Source: Candidatus Enterovibrio escicola
GTDB lineage: Bacteria > Pseudomonadota > Gammaproteobacteria > Enterobacterales > Vibrionaceae
Assembly: GCF_002464935.1 (NCBI RefSeq)
Contig: NZ_NBYY01000028.1
Location: 1-64,000 of the forward strand
DNA: 64,000 bases
Direction: 5' to 3'
Part shown: positions 20,333 to 31,830 of the stretch, piece by piece
Layout of the letters: each line of letters starts with the position of its first letter
How positions within the stretch are numbered: position 1 is the stretch's first letter
Program-made: the position numbers and the translations under genes
The notes under the pieces: generated by a model
What the model saw: only the letters and a program-made list of their open reading frames with translations
Database searches by the model: none
What the model was told of the DNA's origin: nothing

Positions 20333-21844
20333 TTATTCATCGGATATTGTTTTTATAGAGATTGTGTGAGCCGTAGTAACAGCTCCTTCTGTTTCAGGGA
20401 TGATCCCTTTTAGGTCATTTACACTGTTCGCCTCAACGCCTTGTATTACTAGTGCTCGCCTTTGCTCATGGCCAATAATACTCTGGTAGTAACGGCGAAT
20501 ATTTTCTACGTAACTTTTCGCTTCATCACCGCGGGCATACCCATATCTGGTTTGCTTGTAGTATTGAGGCTGCGTTAGAAGTGGCAACCGTTGTTTGACG
20601 TCAGTCCATGAGTCAGGGTTAGCCTTTTGCGATTTAGTTAGTCGACGGACATCCATTATGTGGCTAAAACCCATATTGTAAGAGGCAAGAGCAAACCAAA
20701 TACGTTCTTGTTCACTCACACTTATAGGCACACGATTTAACATTTTTCGAAGATAATCCGCACCACCACGAATACTTTGTTCAGGGTCAAGTCGATTTTG
20801 TACACCGACGGACTTTGCGGTTGGTAGTGTCAACATCATCATACCACGAACACCCGTCGGTGAAACGGCACGTGGATTCCAGTGTGATTCCTGATAGGCA
20901 ATCGCGGCGAGTAACTGCCAGTCAAATTCGGCAGAATATTTCTGGAATAGGGGTTGCCATTTTGGCAATTTTCTGTCGATAGCCCGCAAAAACGCGCGAG
21001 TATCGACAAAGTCGAAACTGTTGACGTGCCCAAAGTACTTTTCTAACATCATAGCTAATTCACCGTCTTGGTCTTTCTGATCAAAAAACTCGAGCATCAT
21101 CATGTATACACTGTCATCTTGTTTTTTTTTCATAAACCAAGCAACAGGTTCATCTTCGGTGAGTTCGAGAGCTACCGTGATTTCAGGGTGAGTTCGTTGG
21201 ATTAGTGCAATATTAACAGAATCTGCGATTGTAAAATCTAGTTGTCCATCAGCTACTTGTTTTAGAAGCTCATTATTATCGGTACCTTTTACACTATCCC
21301 AGACAAGACTTGGATATTTGCGTTGAATAGATTGAAGTATGATAGCGTGGCTCGAGTTCTCCACCACGGCAATGCGTGCACCGTCTTTGTTTAGTTCTGT
21401 TAGGTTACGTGGACGCCAGTGACCCTTTTTGTACACCAATTGTTGGTTTACAAAGTAGTATTCAGGTCCAGAGCGAAAATGCTCCACTCGGCCTTCGGTG
21501 AGGGTTAATCCTGAGGCAATGATGTCGATATCACCATGCATTAGCGCGGAAAAAATACCGGAAATGGTATAGAATGACTGCATCTCAAGCTTAACGCCAA
21601 GGCTATTTGCGAACTGTAATGCCAATTCATAGTCAAGTCCAGTTGGACCATTCGGTCCAATGTAATAGGATAATTGATTGTTGAGTGTACCAACACGGAG
21701 GACATCACGCGCGAGGATTTTTTCAATCTCGGTTCTATAGTCGGGGGGCTGCTTGTAATAGGAAAGGGCTAACATAGTTATGGATAATATAGCCATGAAA
21801 CTAGATAGAAGTTGATACATTCGTTTTGTAGAGTTGGGACTCAA
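20333..21844 (-). CDS. mltF: Membrane-bound lytic murein transglycosylase F
   Basis: MltF cleaves peptidoglycan glycan strands to form 1,6-anhydro ends. The 503-residue product has an N-terminal signal or anchor segment, a periplasmic solute-binding-like domain (VLRVGTLNNQLSYYIG, GLDYELALQFANSLGVKL, FTIADSVNIAL) to about residue 290, and a C-terminal SLT lysozyme-like domain with the catalytic Glu in AYQESHWNP, then SPTGVRGMMML and ALASYNMG. The start is uncertain: TTG at 21844 keeps the Lys-Arg before the hydrophobic stretch, whereas the ATG at 21820 would remove it. It is divergent from purL, as in enterobacteria and Vibrio. Confidence 0.95.
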   Translation of the reverse strand: MSPNSTKRMYQLLSSFMAILSITMLALSYYKQPPDYRTEIEKILARDVLRVGTLNNQLSYYIGPNGPTGLDYELALQFANSLGVKLEMQSFYTISGIFSALMHGDIDIIASGLTLTEGRVEHFRSGPEYYFVNQQLVYKKGHWRPRNLTELNKDGARIAVVENSSHAIILQSIQRKYPSLVWDSVKGTDNNELLKQVADGQLDFTIADSVNIALIQRTHPEITVALELTEDEPVAWFMKKKQDDSVYMMMLEFFDQKDQDGELAMMLEKYFGHVNSFDFVDTRAFLRAIDRKLPKWQPLFQKYSAEFDWQLLAAIAYQESHWNPRAVSPTGVRGMMMLTLPTAKSVGVQNRLDPEQSIRGGADYLRKMLNRVPISVSEQERIWFALASYNMGFSHIMDVRRLTKSQKANPDSWTDVKQRLPLLTQPQYYKQTRYGYARGDEAKSYVENIRRYYQSIIGHEQRRALVIQGVEANSVNDLKGIIPETEGAVTTAHTISIKTISDE

Positions 21845-21994
21845 AAAATATGCTCACTTTTTATTAAGTGGGGGATAGTTATATCAAAGCTGGCATGCTG
21901 CGAAAAGCAATGACTCATTCTTGGTGGTTTAATATTTCAGCAGGAAGACAATAAAAAGCTGTCAAGCAAAGTTAAGAAAATAATTGCCAAAGTG

Positions 21995-22023
21995 TTACGT
22001 CATTCATATTTCTCCTTTATAAT
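21995..22023 (+). promoter_or_regulatory. Candidate purL promoter
   Basis: A perfect TATAAT at 22018-22023 lies 17 bp after TTACGT (21995-22000), a weak -35. It is about 130 bp before the purL start in the mltF-purL divergent region. No PurR operator was recognised. The rest of 21845-22155 holds no gene. Confidence 0.35.
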
Positions 22024-22155
22024 ACTTACACGAAGACCCTATTGCAGGATAAACATGGGTATTAATATGGTTTATCCATGATTTTCGATGATTATAAATC
22101 ATGAAGTTAGCTCAATTATCACTTTAATCCTCTGCTAATCGAGAGACATACGTAC

Positions 22156-25100
22156 ATGGAAATTTTGCGTGGTCCCCCTGCTTTGTCTGATTTTCGAGGC
22201 AATAAACTTCTAGAAAACTGTCACGTAAACGATTTACCTGTTATTGGCCTGTATGCAGAGTATATTCACTTTGCCAATATCAATGCGTCACTCAGCAAGG
22301 ATGAACAACAAAAATTGGGTCGATTATTAACGTATGGTTCGACCATCGCGGTGCATACCCCGAAAGGTACACTATTTCTCGTTACACCACGTCCTAGCAC
22401 TATTTCCCCTTGGTCATCTAAAGCCACTGATATTGCACACAATTGCGGCCTAAATCAAGTCACACGTCTTGAGCGTGGAATTGCATACTACGTTGATCTT
22501 TCTACGGTGATGACACCTGCTCAAAAAAAAATATTTTTGACACTTTTACATGATCGTATGATTGAAGTTGTATTTACTAAAATGGAAACAGCGTCAGAAC
22601 TCTTCAAACAAGCGGTTCCAGCACCTATCAAAATCGTTGATATTCTTGGAAGTGGTCGTGGTGCACTTAAAAAAATTAACGTAGAGCTGGGTCTTGCACT
22701 GGCGGAGGATGAGATTGAATATTTGCTTGCTAGCTTTATTAAGCTCGGTCGTAACCCTAATGATATTGAACTAATGATGTTTGCGCAAGCTAACTCTGAA
22801 CATTGTCGGCACAAAATTTTTAATGCGGATTGGACGATCGATGGTATTAAGCAGGAAAACAGCCTATTCAAAATGATTAAGAATACCCTTGAGCAGAACA
22901 ATGAATATGTGTTGTCAGCTTACAAAGATAACTCTGCTGTGATGAAAGGTTCTGAAGTTGGCCGCTTCTTCCCTGATCCGAAATCACGTCAATACAATTA
23001 CCATCAGGAAGTAGCACATATCCTGATGAAAGTAGAAACCCATAATCACCCAACTGCAATTTCACCGTGGGCAGGTGCTTCAACTGGCTCAGGTGGTGAA
23101 ATCCGTGATGAAGGTGCGACGGGTATAGGTGGTAAACCTAAAGCTAGCTTGGTTGGTTTTAGCGTATCAAATCTACGTATACCTGGTTTTGAGCAGCCTT
23201 GGGAAAGTGATTTTGGTAGACCCGATCGAATTGCTACAGCGCTTGATATTATGTTGGAGGGCCCTCTTGGCTGCGCTGCATTCAACAATGAATTTGGTCG
23301 GCCTAATATACTTGGTTATTTCCGTACCTACGAAGTAAAAGTCACTTCAAATGAAGGCGGAGAAGTACGTGGTTACCACAAACCAATCATGATCGCAGGT
23401 GGTATAGGTAATATCCGTGAACAGCATGTGAAGAAAAAAAACATTTTAATAGGTGCACAGCTTGTCATTCTTGGAGGTTCTTCGATGAATATTGGTTTGG
23501 GTGGCGGCGCCGTATCATCAATGGAATCAGGCCGTTCGGCAGAAGATTCTGACTTTGCCTCGGTACAGCGTGGAAATCCAGAAATGGAACGTCGCTGTCA
23601 GGAAGTGATTGACCGTTGTTGGCAGATGGGTGAAGACAATCCGATTGCATTTATTCATGATGTGGGCGCTGGTGGTATCTCCAATGCTCTGCCAGAATTA
23701 GTCAATGATGCTGCGCGAGGTGGTAAATTCCAGCTGCGAGATATACCGAACAGTGATCCGAGTATGAGTCCACTCGAAATCTGGTGTAACGAATCACAAG
23801 AGCGCTATGTAATAGCGATTGTACCAGGAAATATGGCTATATTTTCTGCAATTTGTAAGCGGGAACGTGCCCCGTATGCAATAGTGGGAGAAGCAACGGA
23901 AGAACGTCATTTAACATTGGGAGATAACCATTTCGGTAATAAACCAATCGATATACCATTGGATATATTGCTGGGTAAGCCACCGAAAATGCACCGTGAT
24001 GTGAAAAGTAGAAAAATGGTAGGAAAAGTAATTGATCGCAGCGCGATCTTTCTCGAAGAGGCATCACATCGTGTATTGCGTTTACCATCTGTTGCTGAAA
24101 AAACGTTCCTGATCACTATCGGTGACCGTAGCGTGACGGGTTTGGTAGCACGAGACCAAATGGTAGGTCCTTGGCAGATTCCTGTAGCTGATTGTGGTGT
24201 AACCGCGGCAAGTTATGACACTTATCATGGTGAAGCCATGTCAATGGGTGAGCGTGCTCCAGTGGCTCTATTGGATTATGCTGCATCAGCGCGTCTAGCT
24301 GTAGCCGAAGCGTTGACCAATATTGCATGTGCAGATATCGGAGACTTGAAACGGATTAATCTCTCTGCAAACTGGATGGTCGCAGCGGACCACCCTGGCG
24401 AGGATGCGGGTCTTTACGAGGCAGTAAAAGCCATAGGTGAAGAACTGTGCCCAGCGTTGGATTTGACTATCCCCGTGGGTAAAGACTCTATGTCTATGAA
24501 AACTTACTGGGAACAAAACGGAGAAAAAAAAGAAAATATTTCTCCAATGTCTCTGGTGATCACTGCATTTGGTCGTGTTATTGATATTCGCAAGACTGTC
24601 ACCCCACAGCTTCGCTGTGATAAAGGTTCAAGTGTTTTAGTGCTTGTGGATTTAGGTTTAGGCCAAAACCGCTTAGGCTCGACAGCTCTGGCTCAAGTTT
24701 ATAACCAACAGGGAGATAAACCAGCAGATGTGGATAATCCAGAGCTTCTAAAAGGTTTTTTCAATGGAATACAATCATTGGTGCGTAATGAAAAGTTGTT
24801 GGCTTATCACGACCGTAGTGACGGTGGCTTGTATATCACGTTAGTAGAAATGGCGTTTGCAGGTCACATTGGTGTAGAAGTAGATATTAACGCCTTGTCG
24901 GCAACAGGTGACTGTGACGATGAATTAGCAGCTTTGTTTAACGAAGAATTAGGCGCGGTAATCCAAGTTCTAACTAAAGACCTCGATGAAGTACTATCAA
25001 CATTATCATCTCACGGTCTTGAAACTTGTAGCCATGTTATAGGTACATTGTGTGATGAGGATACGGTTCGTATTTGGAATGGTGATGTGTTGGTATTAGA

Positions 25101-26064
25101 TCAAATTCGTACCGAATTACGCAGCATTTGGGCTGAAACTACTCATAAAATACAGGCAATTCGTGATAATCCTTCATGTGCTGATCAAGAATTTAAATTC
25201 AAAAAAGACATCAGTGACCCTGGATTGAACGTCTCATTATCGTTTGATATCGAAAAAGATGTTGCTGCATTATATATTGCTATGGGTAGACGACCTAAAA
25301 TGGCGATTCTGCGTGATCAAGGTATCAACTCTCACGTAGAAATGGCTGCTGCGTTCGACCGTGCTGGCTTTGATGCCAGAGATGTTCATATGACTGATAT
25401 CTTAAGTGGAAACGTGACACTTGTAGGTTTTGATGGACTAGTAGCTTGCGGTGGTTTCTCCTACGGTGACGTGTTGGGAGCCGGTGAGGGTTGGGCGAAG
25501 TCCATTCTGTTTAATCATATGGCGCGTGATATGTTTGAACGCTTCTTCCAGCGAGGTGATTCATTTGCATTGGGTGTGTGTAATGGCTCTCAGATGCTAT
25601 CAAACTTGAATGAATTGATCCCAGGTGCAGATTTATGGCCTCGCTTTGTACGCAATGAATCTGAACGTTTCGAAGCTCGATTTAGTTTGGTCGAAGTTCA
25701 GAAAAATCCATCTTTGTTCCTTAGTAGGATGGCAGGTTCACGTATGCCAATCGCAGTATCTCATGGTGAAGGACGTATAACAGTGCGCAACGCTGAACAT
25801 TTGGCTGCAATTGAGCAATCAGGCATGGTTGCACTCCGCTATTTGGATAACTTCGGCAAGGTCACCACATCGTATCCTGCTAACCCGAATGGTTCCCCAA
25901 ACGGTATTACAGGATTGACAACGATAGATGGTCGAGTAACGATCATGATGCCACATCCTGAGCGTGTTTTCCGCACCGTAACAAATTCATGGCATCCAGA
26001 TGGCTGGGGTGAAGATAGTCCTTGGATGCGCATGTTTCGTGATGCGCGAGTGACACTGGGTTGA
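22156..26064 (+). CDS. purL: Phosphoribosylformylglycinamidine synthase
   Basis: The large single-chain PurL converts FGAR to FGAM using glutamine and ATP in purine synthesis. At 1302 residues it matches the gamma-proteobacterial form. Order of domains: N-terminal PurS-like part; linker; FGAM synthetase core with [43 protein letters not shown] read as one conserved block near residues 295-325, and [14 protein letters not shown]; and a C-terminal class I glutaminase with nucleophile Cys in [11 protein letters not shown] and the His-Glu pair in PHPERVFR. The frame is uninterrupted over 3.9 kb, in contrast to the surrounding IS wrecks. With purC it indicates a retained de novo purine pathway. 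Confidence 0.98.
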   Translation: MEILRGPPALSDFRGNKLLENCHVNDLPVIGLYAEYIHFANINASLSKDEQQKLGRLLTYGSTIAVHTPKGTLFLVTPRPSTISPWSSKATDIAHNCGLNQVTRLERGIAYYVDLSTVMTPAQKKIFLTLLHDRMIEVVFTKMETASELFKQAVPAPIKIVDILGSGRGALKKINVELGLALAEDEIEYLLASFIKLGRNPNDIELMMFAQANSEHCRHKIFNADWTIDGIKQENSLFKMIKNTLEQNNEYVLSAYKDNSAVMKGSEVGRFFPDPKSRQYNYHQEVAHILMKVETHNHPTAISPWAGASTGSGGEIRDEGATGIGGKPKASLVGFSVSNLRIPGFEQPWESDFGRPDRIATALDIMLEGPLGCAAFNNEFGRPNILGYFRTYEVKVTSNEGGEVRGYHKPIMIAGGIGNIREQHVKKKNILIGAQLVILGGSSMNIGLGGGAVSSMESGRSAEDSDFASVQRGNPEMERRCQEVIDRCWQMGEDNPIAFIHDVGAGGISNALPELVNDAARGGKFQLRDIPNSDPSMSPLEIWCNESQERYVIAIVPGNMAIFSAICKRERAPYAIVGEATEERHLTLGDNHFGNKPIDIPLDILLGKPPKMHRDVKSRKMVGKVIDRSAIFLEEASHRVLRLPSVAEKTFLITIGDRSVTGLVARDQMVGPWQIPVADCGVTAASYDTYHGEAMSMGERAPVALLDYAASARLAVAEALTNIACADIGDLKRINLSANWMVAADHPGEDAGLYEAVKAIGEELCPALDLTIPVGKDSMSMKTYWEQNGEKKENISPMSLVITAFGRVIDIRKTVTPQLRCDKGSSVLVLVDLGLGQNRLGSTALAQVYNQQGDKPADVDNPELLKGFFNGIQSLVRNEKLLAYHDRSDGGLYITLVEMAFAGHIGVEVDINALSATGDCDDELAALFNEELGAVIQVLTKDLDEVLSTLSSHGLETCSHVIGTLCDEDTVRIWNGDVLVLDQIRTELRSIWAETTHKIQAIRDNPSCADQEFKFKKDISDPGLNVSLSFDIEKDVAALYIAMGRRPKMAILRDQGINSHVEMAAAFDRAGFDARDVHMTDILSGNVTLVGFDGLVACGGFSYGDVLGAGEGWAKSILFNHMARDMFERFFQRGDSFALGVCNGSQMLSNLNELIPGADLWPRFVRNESERFEARFSLVEVQKNPSLFLSRMAGSRMPIAVSHGEGRITVRNAEHLAAIEQSGMVALRYLDNFGKVTTSYPANPNGSPNGITGLTTIDGRVTIMMPHPERVFRTVTNSWHPDGWGEDSPWMRMFRDARVTLG

Positions 26065-26797
<733 letters not shown>

Positions 26798-27008
26798 TTG
26801 CTCTATTATATGTTATGTTTAAACCCTTTCTGTTCGTTGATGGATGAAGAAAAGATTCTTTGTGAATCAGGTACACTGTGAATACTTACATTGCAGCTAA
26901 TGGCTAGTTTTCTATGAATATGAAGTAAACTGATTACACCCGAGGTAGTGGTATACCGAAATGTAATCAGCATAGTTATATTTGCGCTTAGATTTTATTT
27001 CTGATGAG

Positions 27009-27965
27009 CGTTGTTGATTAAATCAGGTCCATAAAGTATTGCTTCCAATCTTTTTTATAGTCTTACTTTTTCTGCTGGTGAAGAGGCATACCGAGTCTTA
27101 GAACTTAGTTCATCGCTTTCACATTTTGCAGCGCTTCACCAACGTGAGAATTGTAATAACGAAGAGTGAGTTTAGAGCTGAGCAACTGTTTATAGCGAAA
27201 TATTGCTGTCTCTGCTAATGAGAGTTGGTGATAACCCCTATCCTTTTCCCACTTCGTCAATTTATCTTCTTCTAACGCCTTTACAACTTCATTTATAGGA
27301 TGCCATTCCTCCCAGTACCCCGCGTTGCTTTGAGGTAGAATACTGGGCGTTATTCTTCTGTTTTTCAGTATGTAGTGACATGATTTTGTGTAATAGGCTC
27401 TATTAGTACTTACTTGCTATATCTTGCGTCGTAATAGATTAATCAATATAGGTAAAACTGCATTGTCACCCATAGAAACTAGGCTAACTTCTGCAGCGAT
27501 AACCTCATGAGTAGACACATCAAAGGCAAAATGAAGTTTGCGCCAGATACGCCGATTCACCTTACTGTGTTTACGTGTTTTCCACTCACCTTCACCGTAT
27601 ACCTTTAGGTCTGTCGCATCAATAACGATGTGAACGACAGTTCCTCGAGTCAGCAAACGGTATTTAACTTCTGCGTTCTTCAAACGCATTACTAATGTAG
27701 GTGTATGTAGGGAATTTAAGAGAGACATTCATCAACGTAAAAACCGAATTGAGAAAACCTTCTAATCTACGAAGTGGGAGCTAAAACGTACCTTTCACCA
27801 TCAGTGATGTTTCAATCGCGGTATCAAAACAGTGACTGAGCTATGGTTTACTAATGCTTAATTATATTGTTTCCAGTTACTGAATTTGTGCTTGGCCTTC
27901 CCCTTCCCATTATAACCTCCCGCTTAACTCCATGATGATTTGATTGTAGGAATTGCGATTGTTTG
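27009..27965 (-). mobile_element. IS5 (IS903 group) element, right end eroded
   Basis: The end CGTTGTTGATTAAATCAGG is clear at 27009. The minus strand encodes transposase blocks EVKYRLLTRGTVVHIVIDATD, LKVYGEGEWKTRKH and IAAEVSLVSMGDNAVLP with stops before and after. The opposite terminal repeat near 27965 is degraded. Confidence 0.85.
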
Positions 27966-28054
27966 ATAAATGGAGATATTTTTTGTAGGGTATGCGTAAA
28001 TCAATTGTGACTGCTGTGAAATTAGTTGCCGATTTCGATACTGCTTTTAAAATT

Positions 28055-28781
28055 AAGCTTAGATCTGCATAAGCGCTTTCTTATCAAGCCGAGTCATCTT
28101 GATGCTTGGTTTCTTTGGTTGAAATGAATACGCGATAAACCCCGCCAGCAAGTTAACCATAAAGAGGGTACAACTACGATACCGAGAATGCTCTATTTGG
28201 TATATGTGTTTTAGTTGGTTAAAAACAGTTTCAATAATAAATGGTTTCTGGAGTATCAGGAAGTCTCAAAGTTCGTCAGCCATTTCTGGTACGGGGTTCC
28301 TATAATTCACGTTAGTCGTGTCACGTTGAGTGAGATAATGCTACCTTGGTCATTGATAATGAGGTGTAATGTAAAGCCATAGAACTACCCCATCATTCCT
28401 TTTCCTCGCTTCGAGGAACCTTTAAAAACCTGATATCTGAAAATGTGTAGATTATGATAAACCTGTAGCTTGGACGAATCAACGAAGGCAATCCCTGTCA
28501 GCTTTTCCTGACGGTGAGTGAGGTAAGAGCAAAGCGGAACCAGAATACCTTGCATGAGCTTAAGCATTCGCATGTAGTTGAATAATTTAGGAAATTCGTT
28601 GGTGAAGTAACGGCAAACAAACTGGATGTAATAGGTTTTAAAGTCTGGCAAATGTCATCGACATCGATGAAAATAGTGTTTAAGTTATTTAGGATCAAGT
28701 TCTTATGTAGTCAATAGCGTTTTTAAAATGGTTAGCTCGCGATTTTGGCATTTAGTTCATTTCTTATGCGCAGCTCAGGTT
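28055..28781 (-). mobile_element. IS982 element with internal deletion
   Basis: The ends are AGATCTGCATAAGCGC near 28060 and GCGCAGCTCAGGT at 28780. The minus strand shows the N-terminal FKTYYIQFVCRYFTNEFPKL, LMQGILVPLCSYLTHRQEKL and FVDSSKLQVYHNL segments. The catalytic centre is partly deleted around 28260, where two distant parts are joined. Confidence 0.8.
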
Positions 28782-29015
28782 ACGTAAAATGTTTGGAACT
28801 CCCAGTAACCTGAAATCCCCTCCTTCAATTAAGTCAGTTCATCCCTAAATTCTGGTAATCACCTGCATACTCCATGAGAGCTTACAATTCTTTATCCAAA
28901 ATCTCTGCGCGTACTGCGTCTTCTATCGTATGTTCATCAACATTCATTTGGGGTATGCGGATTTAGTGATTGATTTTCACAGGATGTATTAATTTGTAAA
29001 AATCGGATTTAATGA

Positions 29016-29045
29016 TTGACATCATAAACTAAATACACTTGTATT
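29016..29045 (+). promoter_or_regulatory. Promoter for the ISL3 passenger gene
   Basis: A perfect TTGACA at 29016-29021 is followed after 18 bp by TGTATT at 29040-29045. It lies inside the element, 65 bp before the passenger start, so the passenger is transcribed from its own promoter. Confidence 0.55.
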
Positions 29046-29051
29046 AAGAAC

Positions 29052-29090
29052 GTGGAGACATCCACAGCCGAACTCAGCGGCGACTCTGAG
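29052..29090 (+). promoter_or_regulatory. Two tandem stem-loops in the passenger leader
   Basis: GTGGA (29052-29056) pairs with TCCAC (29061-29065) over a GACA loop, and CTCAG (29073-29077) pairs with CTGAG (29086-29090). Both fall between the promoter and the start codon. The pair could stabilise the leader or regulate translation; role unknown. Confidence 0.5.
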
Positions 29091-29109
29091 AAGACAAAAT
29101 GATTTAACC

Positions 29110-29871
29110 ATGAAAACTATCTCTATTGCTGAATTTGAAACTCTGGTAGCACGCAACGACTGGCAGCGAGAATAAAATTGCGAAGTTTTAGAGCGTCTTG
29201 ATCGTCAGGTTGAAGAGTAGAACGAAGAAAATGAATCTTTTGATCTGAACGATATTCCTCATGTTTTTGGTTTGGCTTCTAAAACCTCAACCTTAGATGG
29301 TATTAAAATTACTTACACCGAAGGCTTTAACTACGAAGAATGCGACTCCGACTCTCTGTCTACAGGAACCGAGGGACAGGATGCTGTTTGGTCTGTAGAA
29401 AGCGTTACGGTTGTTGATGAAGAGGGTGACGAGCTGAATGCACACGAATTGGCTGACTATCTGGATTCTGATTTCAGCAGCATTAATTACAGTGTACTTG
29501 AGATAGAGCAAATAATTGACGGAGACGAGGACTCTGACATGGAAACATTTACACTTGATATTGATAACGCGCCAAACGTTCGCTTTACTGGTGAATTGGT
29601 AGCAAATGTGGCTTGTTCTGATAATCAAGCTATTGGCAGTAGTTATAACGGTCCAACTGGTCGTTGGATAGAGTTATCTCTTTACAAGACCAAAGGCGGA
29701 AAATTCATCTGTCATCAAGTTGGTCGCACTAGAAGGAAAGATGAGCGTGACCGTTTTAGCGGCAAGGTCTGTGAAACGCTGGAAGAGGTTAAAGAGTTTT
29801 TTGGCCACCGCTAGCTATCCAAAGAGTTGTACGCTGAGGCTAGCATTGATGATGTAGTAGAAGTGGAGTGA
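29110..29871 (+). pseudogene. ISL3 passenger gene, unknown function, three in-frame stops
   Basis: From the ATG at 29110 one frame runs to a TGA at 29869-29871, 254 codons in all, but is cut by TAA near codon 22, TAG near codon 37 and TAG at 29812-29814. Each could arise from a Gln or Trp codon by one transition, and sequence on both sides still reads as protein: MKTISIAEFETLVARNDWQRE at the start, SFDLNDIPHVFGLASKT, a long acidic middle, then GRWIELSLYKTKGGKFICHQ, KDERDRFSGKVCETLEEVKE and a tail ending DDVVEVE. The longest open part is 29272-29814. I do not recognise the family; the acidic character and C-terminal block recall small plasmid-borne accessory proteins. It has its own promoter and terminator. 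Confidence 0.8.
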
Positions 29872-29875
29872 CAGC

Positions 29876-29902
29876 AAGGGGCTTCGGCTCCTTTCTTTTT
29901 GA
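29876..29902 (+). terminator. Rho-independent terminator after the passenger gene
   Basis: AGGGGC and GCTCCT form a short stem closed by the stable TTCG tetraloop, followed by TTCTTTTT. It lies just after the passenger stop and before the transposase, separating the two transcripts. Confidence 0.75.
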
Positions 29903-29920
29903 CTATGACAAATTTTGACT

Positions 29921-31222
29921 ATGACAAATATTTTGAATTGGTCTGACTACAATGTTAGTCAGGTTCATGAATCTAAGTATGATTATCAGGTTTACGCTGA
30001 ACTAAAATACCCGCCTTCATTTTGCATCCACTGCTACACATCTGATCTCGTTGGTTTTGGGAAAAGAACCGAAATTATCATGGATATACCCATGCACGGC
30101 AAGCGTATCGGCATCCACCTAAATCGTAAACGTTTTAAGTGCCAAAGTTGTAATAAGACGTTCTACGAGCTTGTATCGCGCAAAGATGAAAAACGTAGGA
30201 TGACTAAACGTCTTATTGAATACATCGAGCGAGAGAGCCAGAAACGTACATTTTTAAGTATTGCAGATGATATAGGTGTGGATGAAAAAACAATCCGTAA
30301 CATATTTCAAGATTACTGCGAGCGTGAAGAAGAACGACTGAAATTCGAAATGCCAAAATGGTTAGGAATTGATGAAATTCATATCATTAAGAAACCTCGA
30401 TGCGTGTTAACCAATATTGAGTATCAAACAGTCATTGATATGCTCGACAACCGTGATAAATCAACTCTACTTCGCTACTTTACAAAACGCGAAGACAGAG
30501 AGCATATTGAATTTGTCGCAATGGATATGTGGTGTCCTTATAAGGACACGGTAGAAACCATGATACCGAATTTCACTATCGTCATAGATAAGTTCCACGT
30601 AGTCAAAATGGCTAACGAGTCGTTAGAGCGTGCAAGAAAAGCAATACGTAGCCAACTTACGCCACAACAGCGCCGTGGACTACTAAAGGATAGGTTTGTA
30701 CTGCTAAAGCGAAAGCACGAACTCTCAGATGCGGAATACTTACGTCATTCTGGCTGGATACTTAACTATCCCGAAATGGGAGAAGCTTACGAACTTAAAG
30801 AGTCTTTCTTTGTTATTTGGATCAGTCAGACGCGTGATGAAGCTCAGCAAGCTTACTACGCTTGGCTACGACTGGTTTCACCTGAAATGACGCGGTATTT
30901 TGATCCGCTAATCAAAGCTATGGGTAACTGGCACAATGAAGTTTTTGCGTACTTTGATCATCCAATAACGAATGCTTATACGGAAAGTCTCAACAACCTC
31001 ATTCGAGTTATGAACCGTACTGGTCGAGGTTATAGCTTTGAAGCTTTTAGGGTTAAGATGCTATTTACTGAAGGATTCCAAAAAGTGAAACGTCCACTAT
31101 ATCAACGAGATCCAATTTCTGATGATGCCATTAGCTTGTTTGATATGGCTGCGGAACCGCAAATAGTAACGAACTATGGTTCGAGCATATCAACTTTGAT
31201 CAAAGAATTTGAAAGGGATTAA
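29921..31222 (+). CDS. ISL3-family transposase, intact
   Basis: The 433-residue protein has the ISL3 layout: an N-terminal zinc-finger region (CIHC near residue 36, CQSC near residue 75), a helix-turn-helix around residues 110-140 (TFLSIADDIGVDEKTIRNIF), and the DDE core with first Asp in WLGIDEIHI, VAMDMWCPYK, VIDKFHVVKMANE, and the C-terminal Glu in ITNAYTESLNNLIRVMNRTGRGYSF. The frame is uninterrupted. The ATG at 29921 is chosen over a TTG two codons upstream. It probably mobilises its own element, and as the only complete transposase here it stands apart from the decayed families. Confidence 0.95.
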   Translation: MTNILNWSDYNVSQVHESKYDYQVYAELKYPPSFCIHCYTSDLVGFGKRTEIIMDIPMHGKRIGIHLNRKRFKCQSCNKTFYELVSRKDEKRRMTKRLIEYIERESQKRTFLSIADDIGVDEKTIRNIFQDYCEREEERLKFEMPKWLGIDEIHIIKKPRCVLTNIEYQTVIDMLDNRDKSTLLRYFTKREDREHIEFVAMDMWCPYKDTVETMIPNFTIVIDKFHVVKMANESLERARKAIRSQLTPQQRRGLLKDRFVLLKRKHELSDAEYLRHSGWILNYPEMGEAYELKESFFVIWISQTRDEAQQAYYAWLRLVSPEMTRYFDPLIKAMGNWHNEVFAYFDHPITNAYTESLNNLIRVMNRTGRGYSFEAFRVKMLFTEGFQKVKRPLYQRDPISDDAISLFDMAAEPQIVTNYGSSISTLIKEFERD

Positions 31223-31257
31223 AAAAGTCACATTTCACTCACTAAATCCGCATACCC

Positions 31258-31596
31258 TTCATTTGTTATATCCAGTAATTCACGGGTATTACTAGACAAT
31301 CCAGCCTATCATCATGCTTTTAGCGCCCATTTTTCCATCGTCACTCACGCCATTTGGTAAAAGAGTCAGTAAGATACTTTAGCAACTATACTTGCCTGTC
31401 CCTCTCGATAAGTTTGTAGTCAACCACTAACTTATGTTGCATTATGACGGGTTTTAGCATATCGCTACTACGGCGTTATTTCTGGACGTGGTGCCTTATA
31501 TCCTCGATATAGCAAGGGTAAATCCGGTTAACGAAAGGTCGTAGTAATTGACAAAACATGCTGTCACCTGAATTGGATTTATAAAAAATCTTATTT
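31258..31596. other. Unassigned DNA right of the ISL3 insertion
   Basis: The first 8 bp are the target duplication. The rest shows no intact gene; the minus strand has a short open run (MQHKLVVDYKLIERDRQV then LLKYLTDSFTKWRE after a stop) that may be the remains of a foreign gene like those at 31.8-33.1 kb. Confidence 0.3.
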
Positions 31597-31645
31597 AACC
31601 TCAGACTCTGTATAAGCGCTTGCCTATGCAGATCTGAGGTTATTT
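31597..31645. repeat. Palindrome made of two facing IS982 right ends
   Basis: AACCTCAGACTCTGTATAAG on the left faces CTATGCAGATCTGAGGTT on the right around GCGCTTGC. This looks like two opposed IS982 right ends joined near the palindromic AAGCGCTT of that end, with everything between deleted. Confidence 0.6.
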
Positions 31646-31830
31646 ACTTTATGCGCGCTGTTTCTGTAATTTTCGTTAAGTTCTGTGGGGCGTATGCTTC
31701 CAGCAGACTCAAAAATTTAACTAGAAAGATCGATGGAGACAGGCATGAGGCCAAGGCCAGTAATACTGAATATGAATTTATCAGTTGCATTCACTGTGTA
31801 TTCAATATCATCCATATTACCGTTATGTCC

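Larger units (their letters stand above)
28951..31257 (+). mobile_element. ISL3-family element with passenger gene, intact ends and target duplication
   Basis: Perfect 19-bp terminal inverted repeats are present: GGGTATGCGGATTTAGTGA at 28951-28969 and its complement at 31239-31257. They are flanked by the same 8 bp, TTCATTTG, at 28943-28950 and 31258-31265, the duplication size expected for ISL3. The 2307-bp element is longer than a simple ISL3 because 29110-29871 holds a passenger gene upstream of the transposase. It is the only IS in the window with an intact transposase and clean boundaries, so it is the youngest arrival. The flanking DNA joined across the insertion does not match a gene I recognise. 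Confidence 0.95.

Noticed and set aside
22521-22901. Minus-strand frames inside purL
   Set aside because: Shadows of a long intact gene with full motif set on the plus strand.
29293-29628. 111-codon minus-strand frame in the ISL3 passenger region
   Set aside because: The plus-strand frame has promoter, continuity over 254 codons and a terminator; the antisense frame has none.
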